A DNA stretch of 64,000 nt from Luzula sylvatica (lineage: Eukaryota; Streptophyta; Magnoliopsida; Poales; Juncaceae): positions 49,337,052-49,401,051 of the forward strand of contig OX326956.1 of assembly GCA_946800325.1 (NCBI GenBank), written 5' to 3'. The notes beneath the pieces were generated by a model. That model ran no database searches and was not told the DNA's origin. It saw only the letters and a program-made list of their open reading frames with translations. Numbering within the stretch: position 1 is the stretch's first letter; every line of letters begins with the position of its first letter. Below, in pieces: positions 1 through 12,439 of this stretch. A program made the translations under genes and the position numbers.

Positions 1-2430
1 TTTGAAAATCATATTTTGTGTAGTTATTTACGTGTCATTATTTTACACCATATTTTAATCATTCTTAGAAAACCACATCTTCCTACATTAATGATGTGAA
101 CTATAATTATTGGTTAGTTTCATATTAGACCAAGTCTAATCAATTGTTTAACATTTCACATAAGATTACATGATCAAATATGAATACAATGAAATATGAA
201 AAGTTTATATATAAAATACTAATAATTGAATATGTAATATTATAAAACACACAACATATATTAGTATCATTTTTAGAAATTTAATTTTAAAAACTCACCA
301 AATATATCTATTTTAATTTTCTCTTTATTTTGACATCCATATTAACATAGTTCATACATATCGTTTTTCATAATTTAAATCTATAAAGATATTATGTAAG
401 AAAATACAATGCCAAAAAATACATATTTACATAATAGATTTTTAAGTATTTTATTTGCATAATATAATTTTTAAGTATTATTATTATATTTTTTAAAATT
501 ATAATTATAAGAATCTCATATAATACTAAGTAGATTATATTTGTGTTTTAAACAAACAAATTTAATATTAAATTTTTCAAAAAATATAAAATATAAAATT
601 AGTTTATCCATCTAAATAACTTCTTAAACTTATACACCTATGAAATAGTATTGTTATTTAAAATATATATAAATAAAAAAATCATATGATATAAAAAAAT
701 TTGTATTTATGTTTATTATAAATTAAATTTTGATATTATTTATTAAATTACTTCCACTAATAAGTTTTATATTATTTTATATTTCCATTGCATTTTGAAT
801 CAATAAAAAATATTACTACGATATAATAATTAATAACGTGTTACTACATATGTTGTATGATTAATTATTGTTATATTTAATATAATATGAAATATCGCAA
901 ACAATGATATAATATTTGTTGTTATGTTTTATTTAAATTATATTATATTTCGTATATTATTATATAATGATACTAATATAAGTATTATTATTTTATTAAA
1001 AATAAGATTTTTTTTTATCATAATATAAAATAATTATAAAATATATGAATAATCAAAGATAAATGAATTAAAATAACTTTATTTTAAAATGATATTATTA
1101 ATATCATTATATAAATGTCTAATTTGTATTACAATAAAAAATATAATTTAAATGCTCGTCGCGTAACACGAGTATTTTCCTAATTAGATTTAATTTGGTC
1201 TTACAGCTGAAGAATAGGTCCATGTTCAGAACTAAAACACGAGTTAAAAAATATTTTAATAGCTCCTTTATTAAATATTAAAATATCTACAAAACCTTTT
1301 TGCATTTCATAACAAAAATAGTAAAAACATTTTTCTCGTGAGGTTACATCAAATTTATGTGACTATCTATTATATAAATGAAAACATTATCATATCAAAA
1401 CTTGGAAGTTAAATTGTAATCATGGTCATACTTTCTTTATCTCTTCTTCTTTACTTGAAATGAAATATTGGAGAAAATCATTCAATTATGATAAAAGTAA
1501 ACGAGATACATATTTCCATTGAAATTTTTTCATGCCATTATATTTTTAGGACCTCTTCGTACAAATATCAATATTTTTTATAAACCTGAAGGAAATTCAA
1601 AAAATGAGGAACATAACAAAATAGAATATTATCAGGTTCAGGTACGAACTAGTCATATTGTTAAAAATACTAGAATTTAAAGTGCTAACTATATTTATAC
1701 TTTGTCCGTCTTGTATTAATCCTAATTCAATTTTTTTGTTTTTGTTTTTGGAAATTACATCCAGTACCTTGATCATGTGTGTTGGCCTCGCGCGAGAAGA
1801 GATTCCGGGGTTTCTAAAAGAAGATTCTTGCTTGTCAAGAAATAAATTCTCTTATGCTTAGTAAGTCCCCTTCTCTCAGTATATGACCCGAATAAATTTA
1901 GGCTAATCAGAACTTGATTTCTTTTATTTTTAGTGTCCCAGAATTTCCACGATACGATAACAGAAGCTCAAATCAGAAGTGTCGGCCGATGTTACGAGAA
2001 ATACACGGTGTTTGGAAGAAGACAATTTGTTCACGAGGAACATAATTTTCTCGCACCCGATAACTAATTTATCTTTTTACGGAACATCTTATTGTATATT
2101 GTACAATTTTTAAATTTACGGGTCGAGCAAAGCTGAGACACAATGAAGAAAGGGAAAAAACATCTCAATAGTTAATAAAAAAAAGCAAGTGTACAATTAT
2201 AAAATTTTAGGGCAAAGATTCAAATAAGCACAATAAATAATAAAATTATTTATTCCACAATTAGACAAAAACAGAATCTCAAATTTTATAAGCCACTTGT
2301 CTCATTTAAAAAACTTGTTCAAATTAATTTAATTAATGTGGGTTCATTGGACAAACTTATTTTAGTGTTGTTATGGTGAGAAACCTACCCTCCCAAGTTC
2401 CAATCCACTCCTCAAATATAATTATGTTTT
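1..2430. other. AT-rich intergenic DNA upstream of GLU1
   Basis: Very AT-rich sequence with many short A/T runs. I see no ORF with a recognisable domain, no transposon termini and no RNA gene. The only longer open frame (67 codons near 1.66-1.86 kb) has no family resemblance. The last few hundred bases probably hold the distal GLU1 promoter. Confidence 0.6.
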
Positions 2431-2432
2431 AG

Positions 2433-2440
2433 TATATAAA
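2433..2440 (+). promoter_or_regulatory. Candidate TATA box of GLU1
   Basis: TATATAAA lies about 360 bp before the GLU1 start codon and about 90 bp before a long CT-rich leader. The spacing suits a transcript with a 5' leader of about 330 nt. In AT-rich DNA such a motif can occur by chance, so this rests on position only. Confidence 0.35.
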
Positions 2441-2509
2441 TATGAATAAAATGGTATATTGAAAGGAAGTAAATGAAGTATAATTAATCGTCATTAATAA
2501 ACTATAATT

Positions 2510-2797
2510 CCTTTCTCTTTCTCCTCGGTGGCTCGAGGTAGACGTGAGAGGCAGCCTTCTCACCTCCACTCTCTCAGTTCTTACCCCTTCAGTTCTTACT
2601 ATTTGTCTCTCTCCTCTCCTCTTTCTCTCTCTATATCCTCATCCCATTCTCCCGTTTTCCCTCCACACGATCTCTCTTTTGTTCCTTTCCGCCCAAACAC
2701 ACTCTCCTCCTCTCTCTCTTTCTCTGCTGTTTTCTCACCCTATCATCCCTTTGTAGTTTTTTCCAGACTAGACCAACAGAAACCTCTATAGGGGAAG
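2510..2797 (+). promoter_or_regulatory. Pyrimidine-rich 5' leader of GLU1
   Basis: CT-rich stretch (TCTCTC runs at about 2570-2640 and 2700-2730) directly before the GLU1 ATG, a composition typical of plant core promoters and 5' UTRs (Y-patch). It contains no AUG-started coding frame that I would call a real upstream gene. Confidence 0.45.
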
Positions 2798-5700
2798 ATG
2801 GCGAGCATTCTTCCCCAGACCAATCATTCTTACAGACTTCACTGCCGTTGCCCACAACCCAAAACTCTGCTTCGCAACTCCAGCTCTCTATTTTTCATTT
2901 CCAAACGATCACTAGACCGTACTAGGCGGCTCAGATATGCCAGGCCGTTATTGTCTGTTCGTGCCGCTTTACGGCTCGACGGTACACCTCCGATTCATGG
3001 CCTCAATAGGGTTTCAAAGAATACCGATGATGATTTACAGCCAAAGGTACTAGCTTGATTTGATTGGATACGGCTTTGGTTAGCTTGTTAGTAACGTTGA
3101 CTTTGGCCAGTTGAACTATTGGCTTGACGATGAACTAATATGAACTTAATTAAACACACTGACAACTTATATTGCCATCAGTATTGTTATTACAGAGATT
3201 GAATCACTTCTATTTTTACTTGTTTTTAGTCCAATTTTTTTATCCCTGATTTTAGAAATAGTTATTCTTTTGATTTTCTATGGGTGGGATGAATAATGGT
3301 CCAATTTCAATTACTGATTTATATTCGAAATCAAGCTTATTGGATTGTTCAGTGCACTAATACTAGAAAAATTGCAAAACATGTGCATATAATGTCACTT
3401 CTTAAGTACTCAATCTTATCAATTTCAATATTTCAACAGGCTGCAGATCTAAACGATATACTGTCAGAAAGAGGGGCGTGTGGAGTAGGATTCATCGCGA
3501 ACTTGAAAAACGTACCTTCGCACAAGATCGTGAGTGATGCTCTAACAGCCCTTGGATGCATGGAGCATCGTGGTGGATGCGGGGCTGACAATGACTCTGG
3601 AGACGGGTCGGGTTTAATGAGCTCGATTCCTTGGACCCTGTTTAACAATTGGGCCACTGAGAATGGGCTTGGTTCTTTCGATAGTGCGAAGACTGGAGTT
3701 GGCATGGTCTTTTTGCCCCAAGATGAACAATCAATGAAAGAAGCAAAAGAATGTAATATTTTATTCAATTTAACATGATTAATTTTATTTTATTTTTGCT
3801 AAGATTTTCTTTTTTCACAGTGATATCGAAGGTATTTTCAGACGAGGGTTTGGAAATTATTGGGTGGAGATCGGTACCGGTAAGCATCCCAGTCGTAGGC
3901 CGGTACGCGAAAGAAACGCTGCCGAACATACAACAGGTATTTGTGAAGATCTCCAAAGAAGACGACTCTGACGACATAGAACGCGAGCTTTACATATGCA
4001 GAAAGCTGATCGAGCGCGCATCGATTTCCGTGCCGTGGGGCGACGAGCTGTACTTTTGTTCGTTGTCTAGCAGGACGGTGGTTTACAAGGGCATGCTTCG
4101 GTCCGAGGTTTTGGGCCAGTTTTATTTGGATTTGAAAGACGAATCGTTCGAATCGGCCTTTGCGATTTATCATAGGAGGTATAGTACTAATACGAGTCCT
4201 CGTTGGCCACTTGCTCAACCTATGAGATTGCTCGGACATAATGGAGAAATCAACACCATTCAGGTCTCCCTCTCTTTCTCTCTCTAAGATTTACACCTAT
4301 AATAAATATATTAATGAGATTTTTTTTTTGATTTAGGGTAATTTGAATTGGATGAGGTCAAGAGAGTCGACTCTGAAATCGCCAGTTTGGCATGGTAGAG
4401 AGCATGAACTACGCCCATTTGGAAACTCGAAAGCTTCTGATTCAGCAAATCTTGATAGTGCTGCTGAAGTACGAACAACCCGATTTTATAATATTAATTT
4501 TATATCAATGTCTATAATTTTGTAATTTTAATTTTTTTTGGTAGTTATTGCTAAGAAGTGGACGAAGTCCCGCAGAAGCGCTTATGATACTCGTCCCCGA
4601 AGCTTATAAGAATCATCCTACTCTATCTATCAATTATCCCGAGGTAAAGCTTTTAATAATTCAATATCTTCTTTTATGTTTCAATTATGATATTTTATTA
4701 TTTACATTGTTATTATTTCTATGTGTGCATTAGGTTATTGATTTTTATGACTTCTACAAAGGACAAATGGAGGCTTGGGACGGACCCGCCTTACTTCTCT
4801 TCAGGTTACTCTCAATTAAATTATATATTGCTCTTTTTTTGCTAAACCCTAAACCCTAAAATCCAGTGTAAACATCATATATAAATTTAAATTAGAAATA
4901 AGTACGAGGATTTATGAGATATTTGTTGTACATTATAGTGATGGGAAGACAGTGGGAGCGTGTCTGGACAGGAATGGGCTTCGTCCAGCTAGATATTGGC
5001 GAACCAAGGACGATATTGTTTACGTTGCATCTGAGGTACATCATACCAATTTCTAATCTCAACCTTAAATTGTGCAATTATGCCTCAATTATATTAATAT
5101 GTTTTAATTGGAAATTATAGGTCGGTGTGTTGCCAATGGATGAATCGAACGTGATAATGAAAGGCCGACTTGGTCCTGGCATGATGATTACAGTCGACTT
5201 GACAAATGGACAGGTATATATACATATTTATCCTTTTAAGTTTTAAGTATTGTAGAAATATTTATATATTTTTTAATAATTTAATTAGGTATACGAGAAT
5301 ACAGAGGTGAAGAAAAAAGTGGCTTCGGCAAATCCGTATGGAAATTGGCTGAAGGAAAACATGCGCACCATAAAGCCTGTCAACTTTCTCTCCTCTATGG
5401 TCATGGACAACGAGACCATTTTGAGAAATCAACAGTATGTATAATATTCTCCAAGTTTATATTATTTCGTATAAGATCTCTGAAAAGGGAGTTTATTTAT
5501 TTTTTTTTTGGTTTGAAGGGCATTTGGATATTCGAGCGAAGATGTACAAATGGTAATCGAAACGATGGCTTCTCAAGGAAAAGAACCTACATTTTGCATG
5601 GGCGACGATATTCCTTTGGCAGTTCTCTCTCGTAGGTCCCACATGATTTACGACTACTTCAAGCAGCGTTTCGCTCAGGTTTTGAACGCTATAAATATCA

Positions 5701-8700
5701 TACATACATACCCCTGAAAATGTAAAAATATCTTGTATGGCCCTGTAAAATAACCACTGTTTCATTTTGGTTTTTAGGTCACAAATCCTGCTATTGACCC
5801 GTTGAGAGAAGGTTTAGTAATGTCTCTCGAAGTTAATATTGGGAAACGAGGTAACCTTTTCGAAGTGGGCCCTGACAACGCCGCACAGGTCACCATTTTT
5901 ATTATCTTTTTAAAAATCCATTATATTAATATAAAATCATGTATTTAATTTATCCAAAAATATATTCATTTCAGGTAATGTTATCGAGCCCGATACTGAA
6001 CGAAGGAGAACTGGAGTCTTTAATGAAGGATCCAGCTTTGAAAACCAAAGTGTTACCTACCTATTTCAATATTCGAAAAGGACTCGATGGATCGCTCGAT
6101 AAAATGATAAAATTGCTTTGTGAAGAGGCCGATATTGCCGTTCGAAACGGCGCTCAACTCCTCGTCCTTTCTGATCGCAACGAATCACTTGTCAGTACTC
6201 ATTTTATTAATCCTTATTTTATGTATTTATTTTATTTTGTTTTTCTTGGTTTGTAGGAGCCAACGAAACCGGCGATACCGATACTTTTAGCAGTTGGTGC
6301 GGTACACCAGCATTTAATTCAAAATGGATTGAGAATGTCTGCTTCGATTGTCGCTGATACTGCTCAGTGTTTTAGTACTCATCAATTTGCTTGTTTGATT
6401 GGATATGGCGCGAGGTATTATATATATATTTTTTAATTTTTTTAATTTGAAATTTGATTTTTTGGGTGAAATTGTTAAATGTTATTTGTTTCTTTGTAGT
6501 GCTATTTGCCCATATCTTGCACTAGAAACGTGTCGCCAGTGGAGGCTAAGTAACAAAACTGTTAATTTAATGCGAAATGGAAAAATGCCTACTGTGACTA
6601 TTGAACAAGCACAAAGAAACTTTATCAAGGTTTTAATCTCTTTTTTTTTTTTCTTTTTTGAATTTCGGTGTTTAATACTGTTTGGGTTTGTATAAATATT
6701 TTCAGGCGGTGAAATCTGGCCTCTTGAAGATTCTTTCGAAAATGGGCATCTCACTGCTCTCAAGGTTTGTACAATTCACTCGTTAAATATATTACGGTTT
6801 AGTTTTATATTCTTATATGGTTATTTATTTTATACAGTTATTGTGGAGCACAAATATTTGAAATATATGGTTTGGGCCAAGACGTTGTTGATCTCGCCTT
6901 TTGTGGAAGCGTGTCGAAAATTGGCGGTCTCACTCTTGATGAGGTAACCTTCCATTTTAATTAATATATTTATGTTCCTCTTAATTCACGATATAAACTT
7001 GTTACTTAAATAGTTCATTTTCATTGTGAAGTTGGCAAGGGAAACATTGTCATTTTGGGTGAAAGCTTTCTCTGAAGATACAGCAAAGAGACTCGAGAAT
7101 TTTGGGTTCATCCAATTCAGACCTGGAGGTTTGTCTTGAATTTACATTTTTGTTCGTCATTTATATGCTTGATATATCTTTTTATTTATTTTTAATTAGG
7201 TGAATATCACGGGAATAATCCCGAAATGTCAAAACTTCTTCACAAAGCAATCAGAGAGAAGAGCGACAAGGCATACACCATTTATCAACAGCATCTTGCA
7301 AACCGCCCCATTAATGTAAATTTTTTGCTCACTCAATTACTTTTTTATATATTTTATTTAATATATCTTTGGTTTATTATTTTGTTGAAGGTTATAAGAG
7401 ATCTTCTTGAAATTAAGAGCGATAGAGCACCAATCCCAATAGGCAAAGTGGAACCGGTTACTTCGATTGTGGAGCGCTTTTGTACAGGTGGCATGTCTTT
7501 GGGCGCCATTTCTCGAGAAACACACGAAGCTATTGCCATCGCCATGAATCGCTTAGGTGGCAAATCTAACTCTGGCGAAGGTGGCGAGGTATGTTACTTA
7601 AACCCATTTTAATATATTATGATTATTTAATATATTAAATTTTGTTTTATATTGTTAATTTAGGATCCAATTCGTTGGAGTCCACTCAAAGATGTAGAAG
7701 ATGGGTATTCGCCAACACTCCCTCATCTCAAGGGCCTTCAAAACGGAGATACCGCTACAAGTGCAATTAAACAAGTATATAAATAATAAATAAATAAATT
7801 ATATAAATAATGTTTGCAAAATTACTGACAATTCAAAAATTGATAATTTGTTTAGGTGGCGTCTGGGCGATTTGGAGTGACACCAACGTTTCTAGTGAAC
7901 GCTCAACAGATCGAGATTAAAATCGCGCAAGGTGCGAAGCCAGGAGAAGGAGGCCAATTGCCTGGTAAAAAAGTGAGCGCTTATATTGCTCGTTTGAGAA
8001 ACTCTAAACCTGGTGTACCGCTTATTTCGCCGCCACCTCATCACGATATTTATTCCATTGAGGATCTCGCGCAGCTTATTTACGACCTTCATCAGGTTAG
8101 TTTCTTCGATCGATTCGATGCTTGCAGTTTGATAGGTTAATTTTGATATTTTGGGGGTTTTCAGATAAATCCTAGAGCGAAGGTTTCGGTAAAGCTCGTA
8201 GCTGAAGCCGGTATTGGTACCGTCGCCTCTGGTGTCGCAAAGGGAAATGCAGATGTTATTCAGGTTTGTATTTTTATTACTTTGTTATTTGTTTAATTAC
8301 TAAACCCTAAACCCTAAATCCTATTTTTTTTTTTGATAGATATCTGGGCATGATGGAGGAACTGGAGCGAGTCCAATAAGCTCGATTAAACACGCTGGGG
8401 GTCCATGGGAGCTCGGTTTAACCGAAACTCACCAGGTATGCTAAACCCTATTTTATATTCGTTTGGAAAAAAGGAATTTTGTTGTTGATGAAATTAATTT
8501 ACAATTTTGTTAGACGCTAATTGCGAATGGATTGAGAGAGAGAGTGATTCTGAGAGTGGATGGTGGGTTCAAGAGCGGACTCGACGTGTTGATGGCTGCA
8601 ACAATGGGTGCCGATGAATATGGTTTCGGATCTGTCGCCATGATCGCTACGGGTTGTATTATGGCTCGTATTTGCCATACTAATAATTGCCCTGTTGGTG

Positions 8701-10564
8701 TTGCCAGCCAGGTCAGAATTTCACTTTCAAGAAAACAATTAATTATTCAAAATAGCCCCTAAATTTTATGATTATTCAAATTGTGTACAGAGGGAAGAAC
8801 TGCGTGCACGTTTCCCTGGCGTGCCTGGCGATTTGGTCAACTACTTTCTATACGTTGCTGAAGAGGTACTCAATTATTTAATTTTTTATTTATCGTAAAA
8901 AGTAATTTTGTATTGTCAAGTTAAAAAATAAAAAAAATGTTGAAATATTTACAGGTTAGAGCGACTTTGGCACAATTGGGATATGAGAAACTGGATGACA
9001 TAATTGGCCACACGGATTTATTGAAAGCAAAACATATCCCTTTAATGAAGACTCAACATGTCGATCTTAGCTATATTATGTCGGTACGTCTTTTGATACT
9101 AAACCCTACGAAACCCTAAAATGTGAAATATCAAATAAATATCTCGTATATTATTTGATATTAATCGTATCCTTTTGCAGAATGTGGGCGTGGCGAAGCT
9201 GAGCAGCACCGAAATAAGGAAGCAAGAAGTTCACAGCAACGGTCTCGTTTTGGATGAGATGATTCTCGCAGATCCCCAGGTCCTACACTCTTCGATATTC
9301 TCCTTTCGAAAAATTATTAAATTAATATCGACCATAATGGTTCTTGATTTTCTTGAATATAGATAAAGGAGGCTATTCAAATAGAAAGCGAGGTTTCTAA
9401 GACGATAGAAATATTCAACGTTGATCGTGCCGTTTGTGGACGCGTTGCTGGCGTTATTGCCAAGAAATATGGCGATGCCGGTTTCGCCGGCCAGCTCAAT
9501 CTCACGTACCATTTTTTTACATTATTTCTTGTTTTGACCCTAATCGAGTTAATAATTAAACCCTAATTAATAATTAATTATTGATTATAGCTTTGTTGGA
9601 AGTGCTGGACAGTCCTTTGCTTGCTTCCTCACTCCTGGAATGAATATTAAATTAATCGGTGAATCCAATGACTATGTTGGAAAGGTAACATAATTATTAT
9701 TATTTTTTTACTTTTTAATCACTGAATATTTTCCGAAATTATTTCTGGATAACAGGGAATGGCTGGAGGAGAATTAGTAGTGGTACCAGTCGAGAAAACT
9801 GGATTCGTACCAGAAGAGGCCACTATAGTAGGAAACACATGTTTATACGGCGCAACCGGAGGCCAAGTCTTTGTGCGAGGCAAAGCTGGCGAGCGATTTG
9901 CCGTCAGGAATTCCCTCGCTTTTGCTGTGGTCGAAGGAACTGGAGATCACTGTTGCGAGTACATGACTGGAGGCTGTGTTGTCGTTCTTGGAAAGTACGA
10001 TTGATTCTTCATCTTATCTTATTATTAGAGGCAAAATTAATATTTTCTTTTTGAAAATAGGGTTGGAAGAAATGTGGCTGCTGGTATGACTGGCGGTATA
10101 GCGTACATTCTCGATGAAGATAACACGCTTATTCCTAAGGTATGTATTATATTTTGCTGTTATATTTTTGTGAAAAGGGGAATTGAAATTGATTTTAAAT
10201 TATATAATTTGGTGTAGGTGAACAAGGAGATTGTGAAGATACAAAGAGTGAATGCGCCAGCTGGACAGATGCAATTGAAGGGTTTGATCGAAGCCCATGT
10301 TGTAAGTATACAAATTTAATTTTTTTTTTCACAAATAGGTGGTAAACGAACTGTATTCTTGTAGTAAACGATGTAATAATATGATATTTTTCTTGTTTTT
10401 TTTTGAAGGAAAAAACGGGGAGCGATAAAGGTAAAAAAATATTGCAAGAATGGGAGGCGTACCTGCCTCTGTTTAGGCAATTGGTACCGCCTAGCGAAGA
10501 AGATACCCCCGAAGCGTGTACCGAATTCGAGAGAGTAAAAGCCAAACAATTACAATCTGCTTAA
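2798..10564 (+). CDS. GLU1: Ferredoxin-dependent glutamate synthase (Fd-GOGAT), chloroplastic, 33 exons
   Basis: Converts glutamine plus 2-oxoglutarate to two glutamates with electrons from ferredoxin, in the chloroplast stroma (GS/GOGAT cycle, photorespiratory ammonia reassimilation). My splice model is 2798-3046, 3440-3752, 3821-4263, 4337-4468, 4545-4643, 4734-4804, 4939-5035, 5121-5213, 5289-5434, 5519-5678, 5778-5888, 5975-6190, 6257-6414, 6500-6629, 6706-6764, 6838-6943, 7032-7128, 7200-7315, 7391-7588, 7664-7774, 7856-8095, 8165-8263, 8340-8435, 8514-8711, 8791-8865, 8955-9083, 9181-9279, 9363-9505, 9591-9684, 9756-9994, 10061-10139, 10218-10301, 10409-10564. Every junction is GT-AG and keeps phase, giving 1611 aa; known plant Fd-GOGATs are about 1620. 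Residues 1-96 form a Ser/Arg-rich plastid transit region. Cys97 (in GACGVGF) is the expected N-terminal nucleophile of the class II glutaminase domain. The FMN/synthase domain carries a C-X5-C-X4-C motif (Cys1228, 1234, 1239) for the 3Fe-4S cluster. The GXGXG beta-helix domain follows, with GMTGG near residue 1515. There is no NADH-subunit fusion, so this is the ferredoxin form. No internal stop or frameshift was found. Confidence 0.97.
4841..4860 (+). repeat. Interstitial telomere-type repeat in GLU1 intron 6
   Basis: About two and a half units of the plant telomere repeat (AAACCCT) sit 36 bp after the exon 6 donor. Similar motifs occur in four more GLU1 introns: 8301-8318 (intron 22), 8441-8449 (intron 23), 9099-9120 (intron 26) and 9556-9566 (intron 28). 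All are close to the 5' splice site. Confidence 0.75.
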
Positions 10565-11082
10565 AATCCACCTAACTTTTTTTATACATATCAATCTTCT
10601 CTTATTGGATCCTTTATCAAAAGTAATCGGGTTGAAGAATGAAAGTTTTGGGATCTCGAAGACGGGTTGCATGTTTCGTTCCGGCAAGTTGTATATTTAT
10701 TTATTTTCTGTCAAAGACTAGTCATAAATATGGGTTCTTGTATAGGGTTCCTGTTTTGCTATTCTGATAATTCTTATCAGAATTGCTTACACGAAGAAAA
10801 CCTCAAATATATTTGTAATGATTGTTATCAGGATTGAAACTTTTTTTTTTTCAGATACTAAATCCTCCCTCTTTAAATCATATATTGGTTGGTTAAATTA
10901 GACTAAATCGAAACAGAAGACAATATTTTAAATAATTAGAAATTCAGTTAAATCAAACATAACTTGATACGCTTGGAGCATTAAAAAAAAAAACAAATTC
11001 ATAATCTACTTCTAGCTAATGTAGTTGCAGCCATAATGTAACATGCGTGAAGTCCTCCGCAATCGTTAAAAATAAAGAAGGT
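10565..11082. other. GLU1 3' flank and intergenic spacer
   Basis: AT-rich DNA after the GLU1 stop, presumably including its 3' UTR and poly(A) region (CATAAAT at about 10730). No gene seen. Confidence 0.5.
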
Positions 11083-11226
11083 TTAGCATAAGGTGATAAT
11101 TCCCCATAGCATGACTATAATGAGACCGAGAAGCATGAATGGCGGAGTTTCGATGCCGATAAAGAATGGGAAGAGGAAAAATATAAGCAGAACTATAATC
11201 ACTGCCAACGTTTCCGCCTCGTCCAT
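11083..11226 (-). CDS. Hydrophobic microprotein A, 47 aa, two predicted membrane segments
   Basis: Unidentified single-exon gene. The frame starts MDEAETLAVIIVLLIFF, continues through a hydrophobic segment (about residues 7-21), a short turn with PP (residues 28-29) and a second hydrophobic segment (about 31-45), and ends TLC. A TATAAAAA box lies 69-76 bp upstream on the same strand. It resembles the 54-aa protein at 15620-15784: acidic N-terminus with ET, one apolar helix ending in Pro, a PP-containing loop, a second apolar helix. Two related frames with matching TATA spacing make a real gene pair likelier than chance. Role unknown; probably a small two-span membrane protein. Confidence 0.6.
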   Translation of the reverse strand: MDEAETLAVIIVLLIFFLFPFFIGIETPPFMLLGLIIVMLWGIITLC

Positions 11227-11294
11227 TTCGCTCTTTTGTATGTTGGCTTGTTGATTTTATTTTTTGTGTGAAGAGAATGGAGATTCTCAACCCA

Positions 11295-11302
11295 TTTTTA
11301 TA
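11295..11302 (-). promoter_or_regulatory. TATA box of microprotein A
   Basis: TATAAAAA on the minus strand, 69 bp before the ATG. This implies a 5' leader of about 40 nt. The paralogue at 15.6 kb has a TATA box at nearly the same distance. Confidence 0.5.
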
Positions 11303-11592
11303 GGATTAGAAATGGGAAATGAGAATCAAAGTTTCTATGAAAAGAAGATTAAAAAAATATCATGATTCCATCAGTGGAGTATCTAGATTCCATGCTTGGA
11401 TTTAAAATATTTTGTTTGATCATATTCAAGGTTTCATGGATGTGAACACATTTAGATTCTCCAAGTAAATTTTAATAAAATAAAATAAAAAAAAACTTGC
11501 TATATTAGGATCAACTTTCTTTTATTCGAAAAAGAACACAAATTATTAATAATAATAGTTCATACTCGTGATAAGAAAAAATATATATATCA

Positions 11593-11616
11593 CTAGGAAA
11601 ACCTTGCGCGTTGCAC
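11593..11616 (-). mobile_element. Helitron 3' terminus (degenerate)
   Basis: On the minus strand the sequence ends in CTAG followed by T, with a weak GC-rich palindrome (around GTGCAACGCGC) about 8 nt before it. This is the layout of a Helitron 3' end. It matches better preserved copies at 23509 and 52948 (CTAGGAWAA on the plus strand). The 5' end was not located. Confidence 0.45.
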
Positions 11617-11780
11617 GACATGATTGTATCTTTTATTTAAAATTTTGTTGATAAAAGTTAAAATTAAATATTTTCTTTCTCGATGCAAGTTATAAGTCGC
11701 AATACTTGATAAAAGATTACATATTTGATATAACAATTATGATAATAGATAAGTCTATTATAACATCCAAATATTTACAT

Positions 11781-11788
11781 AACACTGA
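11781..11788. repeat. Left 8-bp target duplication of hAT element
   Basis: AACACTGA, repeated exactly at 12479-12486 on the other side of the element. Confidence 0.85.
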
Positions 11789-12151
11789 CAGGCCCGGCCC
11801 CAAGCATAGGCCCAAGAAGCCCGGGCTTTGGGGTCCATGCTTGAGGGGGGTCCATATGTATATTTTTTTCTCTCTATATACTAAGGCAAATTAGCAAATT
11901 ATATACTATACAATACATTATTATTTGCCAAATTTGTACAGCCCAATAAAACTGGGCCTATTCATTTCTTTCCTCCCGTGTTCTCTCTCATGTCTCTTTC
12001 TCTCCCTTGCTGTCAATGGCTCGTGCTAAAAGGAACAAGGAAGCTCTCTCTCTCTCGCTCGCTGAGTCGTTGATGTGTTGGAAGAAGAAATCGCGTCGTG
12101 CATGTGTTGGAGCCTGGAGCAGCGGGGTTTCTCTGCTGGCGTCTGGCCGTG

Positions 12152-12153
<2 letters not shown>

Positions 12154-12207
<54 letters not shown>
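12154..12207 (+). repeat. (CT)n microsatellite inside the hAT element
   Basis: About 27 CT dinucleotides without interruption. It creates false Ser-Leu and Arg-Glu open frames on the two strands. Confidence 0.95.
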
Positions 12208-12211
<4 letters not shown>

Positions 12212-12343
12212 TGCTGCAGAAGAGGTCCAACAGGAGGTGTTTGCTGCTGCATAAATTTCACTTCAGTTTTTTGCTGCTGCAGAAATTGTTTGTTGATTTT
12301 CAAATGTATGTTCATTTTGAATGTCGAATTTGCACCTCCGGAT

Positions 12344-12439
12344 ATGGATGATCCGAATAATTGGAACGAAATTGATCAAAAAATGAGAGATTTTTTAGTT
12401 CAAAAGGGACCGATTGGAATTAGTGATGTCCATTCTTAA
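12344..12439 (+). pseudogene. hAT transposase N-terminal remnant (zf-MYM1-like)
   Basis: The frame reads MDDPNNWNEIDQKMRDFLVQ followed by KGPI and then a stop. D-P-x-x-W...RDxLVxKGPI is the conserved stretch just before the TTF-type zinc finger of plant hAT proteins annotated as zinc finger MYM-type 1-like. Zinc finger, catalytic core and dimerisation domain are all missing, consistent with the deletion structure of the host element. Confidence 0.65.

Noticed and set aside
3296..3778. 160-codon frame starting inside GLU1 intron 1
   Set aside because: It is GLU1 exon 2 extended backwards into the intron; splicing at 3440 gives the conserved protein.
12007..12439. Ser/Leu-rich and Arg/Glu-rich frames of about 100 codons on both strands
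   Set aside because: Products of the (CT)n tract inside the hAT element; only the last 32 codons on plus resemble a transposase remnant.
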